NCBI GenBank assembly: GCA_022841465.1
Contig: JALHRL010000013.1
Location: 35,657 to 99,656, forward strand
DNA length: 64,000 nucleotides
Direction of reading: 5' to 3'
Source of the DNA: Bacteroidia bacterium
GTDB taxonomy: Bacteria > Bacteroidota > Bacteroidia > B-17B0 > Aurantibacillaceae
Below are positions 19,042-27,885 of the stretch, piece after piece. Below the pieces are notes generated by a model. The model did no database searches and was not told the DNA's origin. It worked only from the letters and a program-made list of their open reading frames with translations. Within the stretch, counting starts at the first letter, position 1. Each line of letters begins with the position of its first letter. Both the position numbers and the translations under genes were made by a program.

Positions 19042-19081
19042 CAGGAGAGGAGAGGGTTTTTGTTTTGTATCGGAGTTTCAC

Positions 19082-20479
19082 CTATTCCTTTGTAATTATC
19101 AATCTTTCTCTTTGCTTTATATCTTCTCCTTCTATCTGAATAAAATAAACTCCATTTAAATTCTCAGGAAGTTTAATTCTGAAAAATCCATCTAAACTAA
19201 ATGAATGTACTTTAAATTCTTCCTTCCCCTGAAGATTGAATATGCTAACCGTAAAAACAGATGATTTTTCAGAATACAATTGAACAAATCCGTTTGTGGG
19301 ATTAGGAAAAAATACAACCATTTTTTTAGAAAATGAATTTTCCTTTATCGTTGTTGGCGTATTAATAACTTTAACTGAAGCCATTTGAGAATTTTGATCT
19401 GTCTTAAAAATATTCGACATCATACACGAAGTAGTTGATTGACCACAGGAAACACTTACTGTTAAACAAATGTTATAATTTCCGGTGGAGGAATATGTGT
19501 GTGACGGAAATAAACCTGTTGAGGTTGAATTATCTCCCCAATTCCAATTAGCACTTACTACGTTGGTTGAATACGTTGGTATTGCATTCCAAACTATAGC
19601 AGGTAATGCACTTGAATCTTTTACCATGGTAAATTGACTGCTTGCAAAACATGGGGCATTGGTAATGTTAATTGTTTTTGTTATTAAACTTCCACAAAAA
19701 TAACTAACAGAATCCGTTCCGAATAATGTAACGGTGTATGTTCCGTTATATAAGAAATTTTGAACAGGAGGGTTTTGAGCACTAGATGTGTTCCCATTTT
19801 CAAACATCCAATAATAAGAAGTAGTTGGAGAAGTTCCGGTTGAATTATTGGAAAACAAAACGCTTGAGCCATTAACAGTATACACAAAATTAGGCATAAT
19901 GCTACATGTTTGAGACATTACTGTAATTGAGGCATCATAAACACTAATACATGAACTTGAGTTAGCTGCTCTTAACTGAATAGGATATAAAGCCGGTGCT
20001 GAAAAAGTATGTACTACATTAAAATGACTATTAAAATAGCTTTGAGGGGTTACATAGCCATAATGTAAGGTGTACTGGGTTAATGAAATTGTTCCGGTTG
20101 AAGCGTTTACAAAATTAATGGTGTTACTATTTAATTGATAAGTATTCGTTTTAGCTGTAAGACCGCATGTAGCATTACTGATAGATATGACATTCGTATA
20201 ATTACTTATACATAATCCGTTTGAAGTACTATCTTGCAATAAAAGATTTACAATATAATTTCCATTGTTTGTGTAAGTATGGGATGGGTTTATTGATTGT
20301 GAAGAATTATTATCACCAAAGTTCCAAGTATAAATTGCATTTGAACTTGTAAATGCTGAAGTGTTTGTAAAAGTAACATTTCCATTAGCATTAACAACAT
20401 AACCAAAATTAGCAGAACATTGTGATTCAGCTTTTATACACGCTAATAACGTTATTATAACAAATAATAAATTTTTCAT
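19082..20479 (-). CDS. PKD-domain surface protein with T9SS type A sorting domain
   Basis: A 465-residue secreted protein. It has a signal peptide (about 1-18) and about four divergent PKD-like Ig units, recognisable by YTWNFGDNNSS and ANWNWGDNSTS. The type A T9SS sorting domain (about 390-465) begins at FFPNPTNGFVQLYS and ends with a basic-rich RERLIITKE. It would cross the outer membrane through the T9SS and be anchored or released there. It is the last gene of the minus-strand run that starts with the acyl-CoA reductase, 13 bases after the ABC ATPase. Its ligand or partner is unknown. Confidence 0.88.
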   Translation of the reverse strand: MKNLLFVIITLLACIKAESQCSANFGYVVNANGNVTFTNTSAFTSSNAIYTWNFGDNNSSQSINPSHTYTNNGNYIVNLLLQDSTSNGLCISNYTNVISISNATCGLTAKTNTYQLNSNTINFVNASTGTISLTQYTLHYGYVTPQSYFNSHFNVVHTFSAPALYPIQLRAANSSSCISVYDASITVMSQTCSIMPNFVYTVNGSSVLFSNNSTGTSPTTSYYWMFENGNTSSAQNPPVQNFLYNGTYTVTLFGTDSVSYFCGSLITKTINITNAPCFASSQFTMVKDSSALPAIVWNAIPTYSTNVVSANWNWGDNSTSTGLFPSHTYSSTGNYNICLTVSVSCGQSTTSCMMSNIFKTDQNSQMASVKVINTPTTIKENSFSKKMVVFFPNPTNGFVQLYSEKSSVFTVSIFNLQGKEEFKVHSFSLDGFFRIKLPENLNGVYFIQIEGEDIKQRERLIITKE

Positions 20480-20492
20480 GGTATAATTTCTA

Positions 20493-21467
20493 TTAAACTT
20501 TAATCTTCACATACATCTTCTCACTCAACTTAGGCTCGGTAAATGCATAAACTACAATACCCCTACCCGATCTGGTTTCGCCATATAATTCGTAACATTT
20601 CCCGTTAAAATAAAGTGTGGTATTGGTTAAAACAATATCGGCTGTTTCGGTTTTTTGTAAAATGTATAATTGGTGCGGACGTACAAACAATTGTTTCTTT
20701 AATTTTATTTGGCTGGTTTTCTCTAAATCGTCTTTCTTAATGATATTATAATCTCCCAGTAACGAAGCAATTTTTAAATTCTTTGGTTTGTAAAATACTT
20801 TCTCTTGCGTGTCAAACTGTACAATTTTACCACTATCCATTACGGCAATTTTATGAGAATATTTTAATGCTTCATCCGATTCGTGGGTAATAATTAATAG
20901 TGCGGTTTTCTTTTTTCGAACTTCTTTTACAATAAACGTAAATAGTTTTTCTTTTAATGGCCTGTCTAAATTATTAAATGGCTCATCTAACAACAATAAC
21001 TTGGGCATTACCGTTAAGGCTCTGGCAATTGCTACTCGTTGCTTTTGTCCTGATGAAAGTGTACGTGCCTGAAGTTTAGCAATTGGGTTTAAATCTAAAA
21101 GCTTCAATATTTTTTTGCAACGGGTATCTTTATACTCATTGTTATAGCCCACCAACATATCTTTAATATTTTCTTCTACGGTATGGTTGTCTAATACGTA
21201 ATAATCCTGACTCACCAAACGCATTTCTTTATGGCCCGGAATTAAATTAAAACTTGGGCCCAGCACTTGCTCCTTCTCTAAAAATATTTCTCCGCTTTGT
21301 AAATCTTCTAATCCGTACAAACATTTCACCAGTGTAGATTTACCACTTCCGCTTTTTCCAATAATAGAAACAATTTCAGCTTCTTTCACCTGAAAGGAAA
21401 TGTTTTTTAAACCGGTAAATGAAGTTTTTGATTTGTAGTTGAACGATATGTTACTAACCTTTAGAAT
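20493..21467 (-). CDS. ABC transporter ATP-binding protein without a permease neighbour; probable ATT start
   Basis: A 324-residue nucleotide-binding protein. It has Walker A GKSGSGKST, Q-loop VSQDY, signature LSSGQKQRVAIARAL, Walker B LLLLDEPFNNLD, H-loop ITHES, and a C-terminal extension of about 80 residues. The first standard start is GTG 21389, but that would delete the A-loop Tyr and first strands, which are encoded upstream in frame as ILKVSNISFNYKSKT and more. The only codons before them are TTT ATT CTA after the TAA of the preceding gene, so ATT 21467 is the best start. No permease lies nearby, so the partner is encoded elsewhere. The fold resembles importers of the PotA/FbpC type. 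Confidence 0.85.
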   Translation of the reverse strand: MLKVSNISFNYKSKTSFTGLKNISFQVKEAEIVSIIGKSGSGKSTLVKCLYGLEDLQSGEIFLEKEQVLGPSFNLIPGHKEMRLVSQDYYVLDNHTVEENIKDMLVGYNNEYKDTRCKKILKLLDLNPIAKLQARTLSSGQKQRVAIARALTVMPKLLLLDEPFNNLDRPLKEKLFTFIVKEVRKKKTALLIITHESDEALKYSHKIAVMDSGKIVQFDTQEKVFYKPKNLKIASLLGDYNIIKKDDLEKTSQIKLKKQLFVRPHQLYILQKTETADIVLTNTTLYFNGKCYELYGETRSGRGIVVYAFTEPKLSEKMYVKIKV

Positions 21468-21470
21468 AAA

Positions 21471-22313
21471 TTATCTTATTAAGGTTAATGTATTTTTAAG
21501 CTTGTAAGATTTAGAATCAAAACCTGTGGCTTCAATAACATAAAAATAAACACCATCAGGACATTCAATACCGGCTGTGGTGTGCCCATCCCATGCATCG
21601 TTTACTCCGTTAAACTCATACATTAAATTTCCCCAACGATTAAATATGCTCAATTTCATTTCTTTTAATCCTTTTGTAATTGGTTTAAAAACATCATTCA
21701 CACCATCGTTATTAGGGGTAAACACATTGGTTAACTGAATATCAGAAATATCGTCAATTACAAAATTGTATTTTAAGGTATCGTTACATCCACCCGAACC
21801 AAAGGCAATTAATGCCATAGAGTATTGCCCCGAAACAGAAAAACTTTGAACCAAATTGGTGGTAGTTTGAGTTGGTACTGCTCCGTTAAAATCCCAATTA
21901 TAACCTAAAGCATTGCTGGAGTAATTGGTTAAAACCAAATCTACCGGAAAACCGCTTGTAGTTAAACTTGCATTGTAAGAAGCTTTAGCTGATTTAAAAA
22001 CAGACACCAAAACTCCTGTAGTAAATGTTCCGTTAGAATTTCCAACAATTAAACTAACGCTATACGTAATTGGAGATTTAAATTTAATACTTGGATTTGG
22101 CGAATTAGCATCGGTTAAAAACTCAACACCTGTGTTTGGCGTAACCGACCATGTATAAACTGTTGGAGAATTTTCTGTAATAGATATAAATGTATAAAAT
22201 GTTTCTGTACATAAGGTTCCTGCCGGAGGAACAATAGTAGCTGAAGGAACTTGGCCCTTGGTAATATTTATAAGGAAAAATAAAGTAAGAAAGTATGCAA
22301 TCTTTCTGTTCAT
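21471..22313 (-). CDS. T9SS type B (gliding-motility-associated) surface protein
   Basis: A 280-residue protein with a signal peptide (about 1-20), PKD-like beta domains (about 30-185), and the C-terminal CHU_C/type B sorting domain. The latter begins at VFTPNNDGVNDVF and contains IFNRWGNLMYE and AWDGHTTAG. Type B proteins are exported by the T9SS and attached to the cell surface through the PorP/SprF-like route. It is 4 bases downstream of the acyl-CoA reductase gene. Its TAA is in the same frame as the ABC ATPase that follows. Confidence 0.9.
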   Translation of the reverse strand: MNRKIAYFLTLFFLINITKGQVPSATIVPPAGTLCTETFYTFISITENSPTVYTWSVTPNTGVEFLTDANSPNPSIKFKSPITYSVSLIVGNSNGTFTTGVLVSVFKSAKASYNASLTTSGFPVDLVLTNYSSNALGYNWDFNGAVPTQTTTNLVQSFSVSGQYSMALIAFGSGGCNDTLKYNFVIDDISDIQLTNVFTPNNDGVNDVFKPITKGLKEMKLSIFNRWGNLMYEFNGVNDAWDGHTTAGIECPDGVYFYVIEATGFDSKSYKLKNTLTLIR

Positions 22314-22317
22314 AACG

Positions 22318-23349
22318 TTATAAATTTACTAAAAATTCCAGAGTATTTACCCCATCGGCAAAATCAGTAATAACAGGCTGTTGTGAATTACCGAACGGAA
22401 TATAGTTTTCGCCAACAATACACTGTATTTCGTTTTTATTTTCAGTAATGTATTTGTCTATATCTGCCTGGCTTTTATAATTCTCGTAAAACACCACCGA
22501 AATAGGTGCATGTATTTGATTATCAGGCTTTAAAATTAAGAAATTATTATCCAGAAAAGGCTCTTTATTTAATAAAAATACTGCTCGGTTATAATCGTAA
22601 TTATTACCGTACTTCTTATTATCTACCACATGCCCGTAATCAAAAATAGCCTCAAAAAAATCTTTGAAATTATAATTATCAGGAACCAATAGTTTGGATA
22701 CATTGCGGCATCCTAATCCATAATAACTAAAAATATCCTTTCCTAATTCTTTTAGTTGTTCTGTTGATTCATTGCCTCGCAGTATTGCAAGTGAGCTTCG
22801 GTTTTTACGAATAATGTTTGGGTATTTCCCAAAGTAATAATCAAAATATCCTGCTGTGTTATTACTACCCGTTGCAATAACAGCATCAAAATTGCTTAGT
22901 TTTCCATCGCTTAAATGTATAAGTGCATCCAACTCGGGTTGATAATGAATTAGCAGTTTCAAGAAAAAAGGAATTAACACATTATCATCGGAAGATAATT
23001 TTATTAAAGCAATATTCCCTGAAAGCAATACGCTCATAATATCATGAAAACCCACCACAGGTATATTTCCGGCACAAATAATTGCAACTGTTTTTGGTGA
23101 TTTGTTTTCTGCTTGAACATTTTTACAATATTCCTTTAAATCATTCTCTTTTAACATAAAGGCAATGTTCTTTAAAGCTAAAGCGCAACTATCTTCCGTA
23201 AACCAACCATTGTATATTTTAGCAGTTTTTATAAGTTCGGTTAAACCCAAATGAAGGTTGCCTTCCTCCTTTAGTTGGGTATTAGATAAATGACGGGTAA
23301 TAAACTCGCCAAGGTGAACAAAAGCCTCAATTCTTTGTTTTAATTGCAT
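22318..23349 (-). CDS. Acyl-CoA reductase, LuxC family
   Basis: A 343-residue enzyme of the aldehyde-dehydrogenase-like LuxC group. It has VAIICAGNIPVVGFHDIMSV near residues 88-107, a nucleotide-binding IATGSNNTAGYF block, and the catalytic-Cys region YGLGCRNVSKLLVP. It would reduce an acyl-CoA or acyl-enzyme to an aldehyde using NAD(P)H. It is divergent from a ferredoxin gene, a pairing I recall from many Bacteroidota, so it may function with it. It leads a tight run of four genes. No promoter element is clear on its strand. Confidence 0.85.
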   Translation of the reverse strand: MQLKQRIEAFVHLGEFITRHLSNTQLKEEGNLHLGLTELIKTAKIYNGWFTEDSCALALKNIAFMLKENDLKEYCKNVQAENKSPKTVAIICAGNIPVVGFHDIMSVLLSGNIALIKLSSDDNVLIPFFLKLLIHYQPELDALIHLSDGKLSNFDAVIATGSNNTAGYFDYYFGKYPNIIRKNRSSLAILRGNESTEQLKELGKDIFSYYGLGCRNVSKLLVPDNYNFKDFFEAIFDYGHVVDNKKYGNNYDYNRAVFLLNKEPFLDNNFLILKPDNQIHAPISVVFYENYKSQADIDKYITENKNEIQCIVGENYIPFGNSQQPVITDFADGVNTLEFLVNL

Positions 23350-23366
23350 AGATACTTGTATATTTG
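23334..23366 (+). promoter_or_regulatory. Complete Bacteroidota promoter for the ferredoxin gene
   Basis: TTTG (23334-23337), a 21-base spacer and TATATTTG (23359-23366) match the sigma-ABfr type TTTG-N17..23-TAnnTTTG. The leader to ATG 23398 is about 26 bases. The -33 element lies inside the first codons of the divergent reductase gene. Confidence 0.7.
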
Positions 23367-23397
23367 CAAAAAATTAATTTACTAAGTTACATATAAA

Positions 23398-23748
23398 ATG
23401 GCAATTAAAATTACAGACGAATGTATTAATTGTGGAGCTTGCGAACCTGAATGTCCGAATAACGCAATTTACGAAGGTGGTGCCGAATGGCGCTTTGCCG
23501 ATGGTACAGGCGTTAAAGGAATGTATAAAGGAACAAATTCCGGAATTGAAGTAGATGCTGATGACGCACAAACACCTAAAAACATGGATGTATACTTTAT
23601 TGTAACCGATAAATGTACTGAGTGTAAAGGTTTTCATGATGAACCGCAATGCGCGGCTGTTTGTCCGGTTGATTGTTGTATAAAAGACGATGAAAATGTA
23701 GAAACCGAGGAACAATTGCTCGCTAAAAAAGCATCATTACATTTATAA
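23398..23748 (+). CDS. 4Fe-4S dicluster ferredoxin
   Basis: A 116-residue small electron carrier. The first cluster motif is [20 protein letters not shown]. The second is split by a longer insert, [22 protein letters not shown], as in YfhL/FdxN-type ferredoxins. An acidic loop lies between the cluster motifs. It is cytoplasmic, with no signal peptide. It is monocistronic, with its own complete promoter and terminator, and divergent from the acyl-CoA reductase. The redox partner is not shown by the sequence. Confidence 0.93.
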   Translation: MAIKITDECINCGACEPECPNNAIYEGGAEWRFADGTGVKGMYKGTNSGIEVDADDAQTPKNMDVYFIVTDKCTECKGFHDEPQCAAVCPVDCCIKDDENVETEEQLLAKKASLHL

Positions 23749-23753
23749 AATTT

Positions 23754-23778
23754 AAAAGCGGCTAAGGCCGCTTTTTTT
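23754..23778. terminator. Bidirectional terminator between ferredoxin and phosphatase genes
   Basis: AAAAGCGGC pairs with GCCGCTTTT over a TAAG loop, with A and T tracts on both sides. It ends the ferredoxin gene on the plus strand and abuts the phosphatase stop on the minus strand. Confidence 0.88.
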
Positions 23779-24238
23779 ATCTAATTCCGTTTATTGCTAA
23801 TTTCTCGCACGCGCTCCACACCAACTGAAAAACATGTTCAAAATCTTCCTCTCCGCCATAGTAAGGGTCGGGCACTTCCATATCTGTTTCCGGATGCAAT
23901 ACATTTAATAAAAGTTCTACTTTGTTTTTCTCTTCCAGAGTATTGGCTAATTTTAAAACATTGGAATGGTTGTTCTTATCCATCACAAAAATTCTATCAA
24001 ACTTTTTAAAATCTTCTGTTCTAAATTGCCTTGCGCGTAACGGACTTAAATCAACTCCGTTTCTTCGGGCATTGGCAATGGTTCTTCTATCGGGTGCTTC
24101 ACCCACATGATAATTGGCTGTTCCGGCTGAATCTATGGTCCAGTTTAAATTATGTTTATCATTCAAATGCAACATAATGCCTTCAGCTACGGGTGATCGA
24201 CAAATATTTCCTAAACAAACAAATATTACTTTCTGCAT
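23777..24238 (-). CDS. Low molecular weight protein-tyrosine phosphatase
   Basis: A 153-residue phosphatase. The P-loop is VCLGNICRSP with nucleophile C8 and R14; the general-acid loop is VPDPYYGG with D124. Length is normal. Such enzymes dephosphorylate tyrosine kinases of capsule assembly or other phosphoproteins; no such kinase is adjacent, so the substrate is open. It lies downstream of the HtrA gene but behind a terminator, so it may be transcribed separately. Confidence 0.93.
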   Translation of the reverse strand: MQKVIFVCLGNICRSPVAEGIMLHLNDKHNLNWTIDSAGTANYHVGEAPDRRTIANARRNGVDLSPLRARQFRTEDFKKFDRIFVMDKNNHSNVLKLANTLEEKNKVELLLNVLHPETDMEVPDPYYGGEEDFEHVFQLVWSACEKLAINGIR

Positions 24239-24267
24239 TTTTCAAAATTACACAAGTGCTTTAAAAT

Positions 24268-24302
24268 AAAAAAGAGACAACGCATTTCACTGTCTCTTTT
24301 TT
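24268..24302 (-). terminator. Terminator after the HtrA gene
   Basis: AAAAAAGAGACA (24268-24279) pairs perfectly with TGTCTCTTTTTT (24291-24302) over an 11-base loop. It is symmetrical, but only the minus-strand protease gene ends here. Confidence 0.85.
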
Positions 24303-24324
24303 AAACAAAACAAAAACAAGTACA

Positions 24325-25797
24325 CTACAAACCAAAGCCATAGTAGGCTTTCACTCCATTCGGGTAAATGCCTTCAATTAAAACACCACCCGAAAGCTCA
24401 TTAAATGTTTTTTCAGCATCCTTTACACTGTTAATTTTATTTTTATTTATTGAGGTAATAATAAATCCTTGTTTAATTCCTGCCCCTGCCAATTTGCTGT
24501 TTGCCGTTAAGCTCGAAATTTTTACCCCGTTGGCTATATTTAATTTTTGCATCTCGGCTTTATCTACCTCTTCAAATGCCACACCCGCTTTAGTTATATT
24601 CACTTTTACCTTTTCGGTTTTTTTCACCAATAGTGTTGTGTTTTCTAAGCTTTTTAAAGTAAGGGGTAAATTTAATTCTTTGTTATTTCTGAATAAGTTA
24701 ACTGAAATTTTATCACCGGGACGGTATTTGGCAATTTGTTCGTGTAACTCACTTACACTATTTATAGCTACATCTTGTATAGAGGTAATTAAATCCCCTA
24801 CTTCAATCCCTGCCTCTTCTGCACTTCCGCCAGCAGTAAGATGTGTAACATAAGCCCCTTTTAAATTTTTAATATTGTTTTCATTGGCAAATTTTGCATC
24901 AATGTCTCTTATTCCAACACCAATATAAGCACGTTGTACTGAACCAAACTCTACTAAATCGCCAACCACTTTTTTTACAATGTTTACTGGAACTGCAAAA
25001 GAATATCCTTGGTAAGCCCCATTATTAGAAGCAATGGCGGTGTTTATACCTACTAATTCTCCGGTAGTATTCACCAAAGCTCCACCGCTGTTTCCGGGGT
25101 TAACCGCAGCATCGGTTTGTAAAAATGATTCGATTGGATTTTTTCTTCCGTCGATAATATTATTTCTTCCTTTTGCACTAATAATTCCTGCTGTAACGGT
25201 ACTGTTTAAATTAAAGGGATTACCAACCGCCAACACCCACTCGCCTACCTTTACCATATCACTATTACCATAAATTAAAAATGGTAAATCGGTTTCTTTT
25301 ATTTTAACCAAAGCAATATCCGTAGATGGATCGGAGCCAATAACTTCTGCGTTATAAACTCGTTTATCGTTTAACACTACTTCTATTTTATTAGCTCCGG
25401 CAATAACATGATTATTGGTAACGATGTAACCGTCTTTACTTATAATTACTCCGCTACCAAAACCTTGTTGCACATACGTTTCTTGCCTTGGAGCACCTCC
25501 AAAAAACTGAGCAAAAGGATCGTACACTAAATTATTTTGTTCTGATTGAGTTTTAATATGAACTACTGCATTTACCGAAAGTTCGGCAGCTACGGTAAAA
25601 TCGTTATTTAAAGCGCTGGATGTTCGTCCCGTGAAATTTACCAACTGAACATTAGCAGCATTATTAGGTTTTGATGCTTTAATTAATTTATCTTTGCCCG
25701 ACTCTGAATTATTATGATAACCAATGTAATAATTAGCTCCTATTGCGGCTACACCACCTAAAAACGCAATAAAAATACTTGAAATTAACTTTTTCAT
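24325..25797 (-). CDS. Periplasmic serine protease, HtrA/Deg family
   Basis: A 490-residue envelope quality-control protease. It has an N-terminal membrane/signal segment (about 5-25), a trypsin-like domain with H130 (TNNHVIAG), D160 (STDIALV) and S237 (NPGNSGGAL), then two PDZ domains (about 280-370 and 395-490). The second PDZ is shorter and more divergent. The start is ATG 25797; the frame stays open upstream to a TTG at 25866, but that would put polar residues before the signal and would precede the -7 promoter element. Confidence 0.94.
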   Translation of the reverse strand: MKKLISSIFIAFLGGVAAIGANYYIGYHNNSESGKDKLIKASKPNNAANVQLVNFTGRTSSALNNDFTVAAELSVNAVVHIKTQSEQNNLVYDPFAQFFGGAPRQETYVQQGFGSGVIISKDGYIVTNNHVIAGANKIEVVLNDKRVYNAEVIGSDPSTDIALVKIKETDLPFLIYGNSDMVKVGEWVLAVGNPFNLNSTVTAGIISAKGRNNIIDGRKNPIESFLQTDAAVNPGNSGGALVNTTGELVGINTAIASNNGAYQGYSFAVPVNIVKKVVGDLVEFGSVQRAYIGVGIRDIDAKFANENNIKNLKGAYVTHLTAGGSAEEAGIEVGDLITSIQDVAINSVSELHEQIAKYRPGDKISVNLFRNNKELNLPLTLKSLENTTLLVKKTEKVKVNITKAGVAFEEVDKAEMQKLNIANGVKISSLTANSKLAGAGIKQGFIITSINKNKINSVKDAEKTFNELSGGVLIEGIYPNGVKAYYGFGL

Positions 25798-25823
25798 AAT
25801 TGATTGTTTTAAGGTTATTAACG

Positions 25824-25831
25824 CAAAATTA
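25824..25831 (-). promoter_or_regulatory. Bacteroidota -7 element for the HtrA gene
   Basis: Read on the minus strand it is TAATTTTG, 26 bases before ATG 25797. No clear -33 element. It supports the shorter HtrA start. Confidence 0.45.
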
Positions 25832-25910
25832 CAATCAAACTTACCTTGTTGATTTATTTTTAACACAGCTTAACTATGCAGCATTTTTTTAATTAAATTT
25901 ACGTTAATTA

Positions 25911-26543
25911 ATGCAGTTCAGGCGCAAAATACCAACGTTTGTTTTTGGTTTATCAATTGGTTTATTGATAGGTGTTGTATTTTTTCTTTTTAAAATAGAT
26001 GCTATTTTTTCTAAATTAAAATCAGCCAATTCTTCTGATAAAATTACAGTTATTGAACAAAAATTACAGGATAATGAAAAGAAGGAAAAAGCCAGGAATA
26101 AAGAACGTTTTAAAATTAAAACCGGAAACCAAGCGAAAGTAAATTACAAAGAAGTTGATAGTATTATTAACGCAGATGAAGAAATAGTAAACATTGCACT
26201 GGATCAATTAGTTTCTACGCGAACTGTAAAAATAATAAACCTAAGTGATGCTGAACGCCAGGATACCTTAGCCGAAAATATTGCCGGAGTGCATTCTATT
26301 AGTTCAGATTCATACACCTTAGAGTTTTGGAGAACACCTCTCAATTCAAAGGGATACCGTTTTTACAAAAACAAAATAATGCTTTACGGTTTAAACGATC
26401 ATAGCAATATTTTACTTTACAAGTTAGATGGTAAATTTTTCATTAAAAGTTTTGAAGTGATTTACGAATTGCAAACCAATCAAGATTTTCAATCTTTTGT
26501 TAAGGTAAGTAACCCCGATTTATTAAATAAACTTAATTCGTAA
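25911..26543 (+). CDS. Single-pass membrane protein of unknown function
   Basis: 210 residues: a basic N-terminus, one membrane segment (about 9-31), a charged Lys/Glu-rich helical region (about 40-85), and a C-terminal globular part (about 100-210) with many aromatic residues (FWRTPLNSKGYRFYKNKIML). The orientation suggests an extracytoplasmic C-terminal domain. Its stop overlaps the dapF ATG by one base (TAATG), so it is translationally coupled to cell-wall precursor synthesis. No family is recognised. Confidence 0.78.
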   Translation: MQFRRKIPTFVFGLSIGLLIGVVFFLFKIDAIFSKLKSANSSDKITVIEQKLQDNEKKEKARNKERFKIKTGNQAKVNYKEVDSIINADEEIVNIALDQLVSTRTVKIINLSDAERQDTLAENIAGVHSISSDSYTLEFWRTPLNSKGYRFYKNKIMLYGLNDHSNILLYKLDGKFFIKSFEVIYELQTNQDFQSFVKVSNPDLLNKLNS

Positions 26544-27328
26544 TGACAGTTGAGTTTTACAAATATCATGGCGCGGGGAATGATTTTATAATTATTGATA
26601 ATCGCCAAACCGGTTACTTACTAAGCAACGAACAAGTTAAATTTTTATGCAACCGACACATTGGTATTGGTGCTGATGGGTTAATGTTACTGGAAGATGA
26701 AATAAGCTTTGATTTTAAAATGGTTTATTTTAACAGCGATGGAAACTTAAGCTCTATGTGTGGTAATGGAGGACGATGCATTACCGCTTTTGCAAAAAAA
26801 TTAGGCTTAATAAAAGATAAAGCACGTTTTATTGCTGTAGATGGTGCGCATGATGCTAATTTAAACAACGATGGAACCATTTCATTAAAAATGAACGATG
26901 TAAAAAATGTTGAAATTGGAAGCGATTACTTTTACCTAAATACCGGCTCACCGCACTTTGTAAAGATGGTTAGCAACATTCATGAATTGGATGTATTTGA
27001 AGAAGGTAAAAAAATTAGATACAATAACAGATTTAAGGAAGAAGGGACCAACGTTAATTTTATTGAAAAATTTGACGACCATTTATTTGTTCGCACTTAC
27101 GAAAGAGGCGTTGAAAATGAAACCTTATCTTGCGGTACCGGTGTAACGGCTTCGGCCTTGGTTGCCGCAATTTTAGGAAATACCACTGATAAAAATAGTT
27201 GTACAATCAAAACACCCGGCGGAAATTTAAATGTAAAATTTGAACGTGTTCTTGAAAACACTTTTTATAATATTTGGCTAGAGGGCCCTGCTGAATTTGT
27301 TTTTAAAGGTTCTATTGATATAGAATGA
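26543..27328 (+). CDS. dapF: Diaminopimelate epimerase
   Basis: A 261-residue enzyme that converts LL- to meso-diaminopimelate for lysine and peptidoglycan. The two catalytic cysteines are C73 in SMCGNGGRC and C197 in LSCGTGVTAS. The N-terminal YHGAGNDF block is intact. It sits second in a chain of overlapping genes: 1-base overlap at the start, 4-base overlap (ATGA) with the unknown gene after it. mltG, also a wall gene, lies 3 kb downstream on the same strand. Confidence 0.97.
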   Translation: MTVEFYKYHGAGNDFIIIDNRQTGYLLSNEQVKFLCNRHIGIGADGLMLLEDEISFDFKMVYFNSDGNLSSMCGNGGRCITAFAKKLGLIKDKARFIAVDGAHDANLNNDGTISLKMNDVKNVEIGSDYFYLNTGSPHFVKMVSNIHELDVFEEGKKIRYNNRFKEEGTNVNFIEKFDDHLFVRTYERGVENETLSCGTGVTASALVAAILGNTTDKNSCTIKTPGGNLNVKFERVLENTFYNIWLEGPAEFVFKGSIDIE

Positions 27329-27885
27329 CAACTACTTCTTTTAAAAAACTAAATCTAACTGTACATCTGTTTAATGAAAAAGAACTGCTGCAAGGTGTTT
27401 GGATTTGCTTAATTCATGCTAAAAGAACCCCACCACACATTGGCATTTGTATTAATGGTCAGTATCATTCTCTTAACATAAAAGGAATTGAATTAAATGT
27501 TCCCATACAAAACATTTTAAAAAGCATACAAATAAAAAAAATTGAATGTTTATTTTTTAAAGTAAAGGAACTTACAAATTGCAGTTGGCAAACTTTAAAT
27601 ATCGGTTTTTCAGATTCTCTGCATCAATTTCCGATGATAAGAAATACAGAAGTTACTTGCTTAACCCCTATTAAACACTTTTTTGATACATTTTACGGAA
27701 TTGAATTTGATAAAAACGATATTATTTATACTTTCTTAAATAAATTAAACAAGAATAATTTCATTTTAGGTGCATATTCATTAAATTTATCAGTATCAAA
27801 TAACGAAGTTGAAATTCCGGTTTACTCAACAGAAGAACTGAATAACAACTTGAATGAAATTAAAAAAGAACAAAAAAAAGCCTGA
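27325..27885 (+). CDS. Unknown protein coupled to dapF
   Basis: 186 residues with no recognised domain. It is soluble, without signal or membrane segments, and predicted mixed alpha/beta; the C-terminus is an acidic then Lys-rich helix. A conserved-looking patch is RTPPHIGICINGQYHSLN (about 36-53). It overlaps dapF by 4 bases and the acetyltransferase by 1 base (TGATG), so all three are translated together. AT-rich codon use resembles neighbours. No function is proposed. Confidence 0.72.
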   Translation: MTTTSFKKLNLTVHLFNEKELLQGVWICLIHAKRTPPHIGICINGQYHSLNIKGIELNVPIQNILKSIQIKKIECLFFKVKELTNCSWQTLNIGFSDSLHQFPMIRNTEVTCLTPIKHFFDTFYGIEFDKNDIIYTFLNKLNKNNFILGAYSLNLSVSNNEVEIPVYSTEELNNNLNEIKKEQKKA

